Positions 62,101-64,000 of a stretch of DNA of 64,000 nucleotides are shown piece after piece. Under the pieces are notes generated by a model, which was not told the origin of the DNA, made no database searches, and saw only the letters and a list, made by a program, of their open reading frames with translations. Source of the stretch: CAZUCE01 sp964619265 (lineage in GTDB: Bacteria; Planctomycetota; UBA1135; GCA-002686595); NCBI GenBank assembly GCA_964619265.1, contig CAZUCE010000015.1:1-64000 (forward strand), written 5' to 3'. Numbering within the stretch: position 1 is the stretch's first letter; the number at the start of each line of letters is the position of its first letter. Both the position numbers and the translations under genes were made by a program.

Positions 62101-64000
62101 GAGAGGGACCGGCGGCCGCTGGCTTTTCCTCCGATCGAGCCGGCTCCTCCTCCGATTCCACCACCCATCCCTTGGATCGTCGCATCCTCTCGTACCCACG
62201 GTTGCAGCAACAGACCTGGCCGCGCCAGCAGGCTACCGGCGAAGCGCTGCGAGAAGCGCCGCGCGAGGATATAGCGCTCTTCCGAACCGAGCGGTTGCTC
62301 GAACAAGTAGTCGCTCGGGATCGCGTCCCGTAAGAAGACACCAGGGGCCGGATCGGAGGAAATGCGCAGCGCCTGGTCCAGCGACATCGAGGGCGCGTAG
62401 GTCGTCGCAACGAGATGAACGCGGGTTGCGGCTCCCGTGCCACCGAGCTGGAGGACGAGCTGCTGCTCGCCGCGGGTTCCAGCGGGAACCGAAGCCGCTG
62501 GCACCACGGAGAGTCCCTGGATGGTCAGCTCTGGCTTGGCCCGCCGTTCCAACCGCCGGTCCGCCGCGAGAGCACCGTCCGCTCCGCTCCGCTCGGTCAC
62601 CCGAAGAACGACGCGCTGATCTGTGCTTGGGAGCCACAGGTCGTAGTTCCCCGCCCCAAGACCCGCACAGACGATGCCGCCGGAATTCCAGCGCAAGCTC
62701 GCCCCGCGATCGGCCAGGGATCCGCGCTCGTTCGTCTCTAGCAACGAAACAGGGGGTCGCCGCGCCGCCAAGCGATTCGCGACCGGCAGGCTGAACGCCT
62801 CCCCTCGCTCCAGATGAAGCGTAGCGGGCCAGCGACAGCTGGGCTCCTCCAAACGAAAGCTCAGGCTTCCGAAGTCCTCGCCGATCACGACCAGTTCGGA
62901 CAGCCCCTCCAACTCCCCCAGAATCACTCGTCCACGCTCGTTCGTCCTGACAACCGTTTCGAGTTTCGCGGGATAGAACGCATGTCGCCCAACGATCCGC
63001 AAGGTTCGATTGGGTCGAGGCTCTCCGCCACGACCGAGGATGTCGACCACATAGCCCTCGGAGGTTCGGCCAAGCAGCGGGGCGGCCAGCGCGCCGTGCC
63101 CGTGAATCAAGGCGCCCCCGAGAGAGACCTGGCTCGATTCGAGCTGGAGCGCCTCGTCCTTCAGCATCGAGGGCACTTCTCCCTTCCACTGCAAACTCCA
63201 GTTCCCAGCGAGGTCTGGGATCGGAAGCTCGAAGACGCCCTCCCCAAAGTCCGAAGCGCTCAAGTCCTTCGCGCGGAAACTGGAACTCACTCCGTCGCGT
63301 CCGAAGCCACGCACAACCAGCACCGGTTCTTTCAGCCAGTCGAGCGATACCGCCTGACCCGCCAGCTGGAGGTGCGGTCGAACCAAGATTCGACCTGGAA
63401 GACCCTCGAGCTGTTGTTCCGAGTCCATCCAAGCCTCGAGCGCGAGCGTGTAGTCCTCGGTGAGCGCGGGAAGCTTCCCACGCGCGACTCGCCTGGCCCC
63501 TCGCAGGAGAACCTCCTTCGAGCCTCCTCGCTCGGAGAAGGGAACAAACACGTCGCCGTCCGGCTCGGCGCGAAACAACTGGCCGTCGACCACGAGCTCC
63601 GCGCCTTGGACCTGCCGGCCGAGCTCGTCGAAGACGCGCACGCGCTGGCCGGCCGCGGTCGGTTTGGTTTCGAACGAGAGACTGCCTTTGCGGACGAGAA
63701 CTTGACTGACGAAGCCCTCGGCCGCGAAGCGGACGAGATACACGCCGGGACCGGCGAACTCCGGAAATTCGAATCGTTCGCGAACTCGGCGAAAACTGGA
63801 GTCCGAGTAGACGTAGCGCTGCTCACGAAGGGCCCGGTGGCCGGACAGATCGAGGTTCGCCGGCACCTCCTGGTCGACCTCTCGGTAGTAGGCTTCCGCG
63901 TCGATCTTGTGGACTTCCACATACATCTCTGACACGCCCTTGCGAACCAGCTCGATTGCCACCGGCGCGTCCGCGGCGAATTCGAGCTTCGATTCGGATG
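59103..64000 (-). CDS. giant macroglobulin-like extracellular protein (5' partial)
   Basis: 1631 visible residues; the frame is open past the window end without a start (GTG at 63962 is inside the protein because the preceding codons continue the same strand pattern), so the gene is truncated by the window. Beta-sandwich macroglobulin/MG2-like repeats are recognisable in the first 500 visible residues (VRVFDELGRQVQGAELVVDGQ). A Gly-rich stretch GMGGGIGGGAGSIGG follows, then an alpha-helical region of about 600 residues and further beta domains. The alpha-2-macroglobulin thioester motif CxEQ is not visible. Likely a surface or periplasmic protein. Confidence 0.75.
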   Translation of the reverse strand, partial: SESKLEFAADAPVAIELVRKGVSEMYVEVHKIDAEAYYREVDQEVPANLDLSGHRALREQRYVYSDSSFRRVRERFEFPEFAGPGVYLVRFAAEGFVSQVLVRKGSLSFETKPTAAGQRVRVFDELGRQVQGAELVVDGQLFRAEPDGDVFVPFSERGGSKEVLLRGARRVARGKLPALTEDYTLALEAWMDSEQQLEGLPGRILVRPHLQLAGQAVSLDWLKEPVLVVRGFGRDGVSSSFRAKDLSASDFGEGVFELPIPDLAGNWSLQWKGEVPSMLKDEALQLESSQVSLGGALIHGHGALAAPLLGRTSEGYVVDILGRGGEPRPNRTLRIVGRHAFYPAKLETVVRTNERGRVILGELEGLSELVVIGEDFGSLSFRLEEPSCRWPATLHLERGEAFSLPVANRLAARRPPVSLLETNERGSLADRGASLRWNSGGIVCAGLGAGNYDLWLPSTDQRVVLRVTERSGADGALAADRRLERRAKPELTIQGLSVVPAASVPAGTRGEQQLVLQLGGTGAATRVHLVATTYAPSMSLDQALRISSDPAPGVFLRDAIPSDYLFEQPLGSEERYILARRFSQRFAGSLLARPGLLLQPWVREDATIQGMGGGIGGGAGSIGGKASGRRSLSDALLSSPPTAPSGLNFADRSFLPEPGLVLPNLRPDEQGRIVLDLGQLRGRNWIEVCALDGEQQVAGRVFAESVDWSPRELRHEPAQAGPEAISYSSELRVLRSGQPLPEGRPAENRWMVTGSLEKTFDLLLEVCADPELEKFSFLKEWDELEPEARLELYGRFACHELNLFLRFRDPSFFSGIVKPYLANKLQKTFVDRLLLGEDLSRYLEPAAFAKLGLIEQALLAGELSPDRTRAFWQEQRASSPWDRRSREGRVQSAMRSAWLDPELRAEMEALAPAPSETDFSDFEAEPGGPFLVKGNAEEALRIKRIRARARSLYRAPGHTQIWSETHWWRRTLDQGPPPCEGHEFWADYAQRDRAEAFVSKFFLEAAGSGAEALVALAVTNLPWSESSEAAGDQLLFLREPKALADSSEERPILLAREVFRADWAKDQRTRDQLARSEAAENLGELEPGITYGVRWVITNPSPNALTGELSLSLPTGTLALDSELGERQKSLSVPPWGQQLVVAWIYFPLEGPFELPAAHVTTGGERLASFPAESIAVQTRVEPRRVTWPEIARHGSPEEIVAYLAGQESLASLDWRVMESRFRDRAVWEAVLARVEPRAGLVEQVWLPAIFHRDAKRTREFLSTQAAFLRRTGPYVSSPLLQVDPFEDLSIEHIEFSPIHNARSQPVNGSWAFSNLDLKNESERLLLELAHKPALDATDRLRLCDLFLASDRIADAIEQFERIDPNASVSRLQRDYLACWLALAREDLAAARAAAEPHANHPVARWRERFQASLAVIEQAETGVASLVRTGHSNSVQAAKAPVLELTGEGGSFALRFRGPGPVTVGFYPLDVESRFSNAPFDSSDAAGVPFVEPSSSLEFAGEDGLKVHILELPADLIDTPTTVVARHGALRRQVLLQPSSLDVELVEAFGRLTVRDRDSNKPLSRIYVKVYRIAATGEPQFHKDGTTDVLGRFDYTSVTPPPDRQVERYAILIQGERLGAVVLQVRAPGR

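Noticed and set aside
62233..63432. 399-codon minus-strand open frame in another phase
   Set aside because: Alternate-frame shadow of the macroglobulin-like gene; arginine- and glycine-rich with no domain.

Overview
This 64 kb window is high-GC (estimated mid-60s percent) DNA from a free-living, diderm (Gram-negative type) heterotroph. The diderm call rests on an outer-membrane beta-barrel, many lipobox signal peptides and a periplasmic di-haem peroxidase. The giant macroglobulin-like protein, sulfatase-fold lipoproteins, Spondin_N/CHRD and carboxypeptidase-regulatory-like surface lipoproteins, sparse Shine-Dalgarno motifs and frequent GTG/TTG starts resemble marine Planctomycetota. That placement is inference; no rRNA or marker gene lies in the window. 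No tRNA, rRNA, CRISPR array, transposase, integrase or att site was seen, so this reads as chromosomal backbone with accessory islands.

Layout. (1) 1-3411: the end of an ABC-2 exporter operon (one ATPase, two permeases). (2) 3520-9982: a tightly overlapping menaquinone operon menF-menD-menH-menA-menC-menE, met convergently by menB and a DHNA-CoA thioesterase (10158-11479). Together these give the chorismate to demethylmenaquinone path; only the final methyltransferase is missing. (3) 11521-21257: a surface-glycan island with WbqC-like, GT2, three DegT-family proteins, two sulfotransferases, a methyltransferase and an unrelated TerB-DnaJ gene. One DegT protein has His in place of the PLP lysine. 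The island reads as synthesis of a sulfated, amino/deoxy-sugar polymer. (4) 21507-24673: an alginate-export-like barrel and a beta-propeller-like lipoprotein followed by an apparently frameshifted remnant. (5) 25253-28470: a single-chain E1 alpha-beta 2-oxoacid dehydrogenase coupled to a malonyltransferase-like acyltransferase, with no E2 or E3. (6) 28489-32854: a Tat-like exported protein, a GT-C type membrane protein, a lipoprotein and a PlsC-type acyltransferase. (7) 32952-40721: a large lipoprotein, a sulfatase-fold lipoprotein, a molybdopterin oxidoreductase, a glutaredoxin, a lipoprotein and a P-loop kinase. (8) 40751-44783: purE-purK and a duplicated Spondin_N-CHRD lipoprotein. (9) 44854-54165: START-like and VOC proteins, an acidic hypothetical, a di-haem peroxidase, a PilZ protein, a PHP-domain lipoprotein, a second sulfatase-fold lipoprotein and a UMF1-type MFS transporter. 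(10) 54346-58793: an HDOD-REC-GGDEF diguanylate cyclase beside a degenerate hybrid kinase with an intact Hpt domain. (11) 59103-64000: the C-terminal part of a giant macroglobulin-like protein that runs out of the window.

Connections. A cyclic-di-GMP theme links the diguanylate cyclase (GGEEF plus I-site), its pseudokinase/Hpt neighbour and the PilZ protein with both canonical c-di-GMP motifs. Genes within operons overlap mostly by ATGA, GTGA or TTGA, so several true starts are TTG or GTG and are missed by ATG-biased calling. The best leads for new biology are the sulfated-glycan island, the pseudokinase/Hpt plus diguanylate-cyclase pair, the Thr-type sulfatase-fold lipoproteins and the E1-acyltransferase pair.
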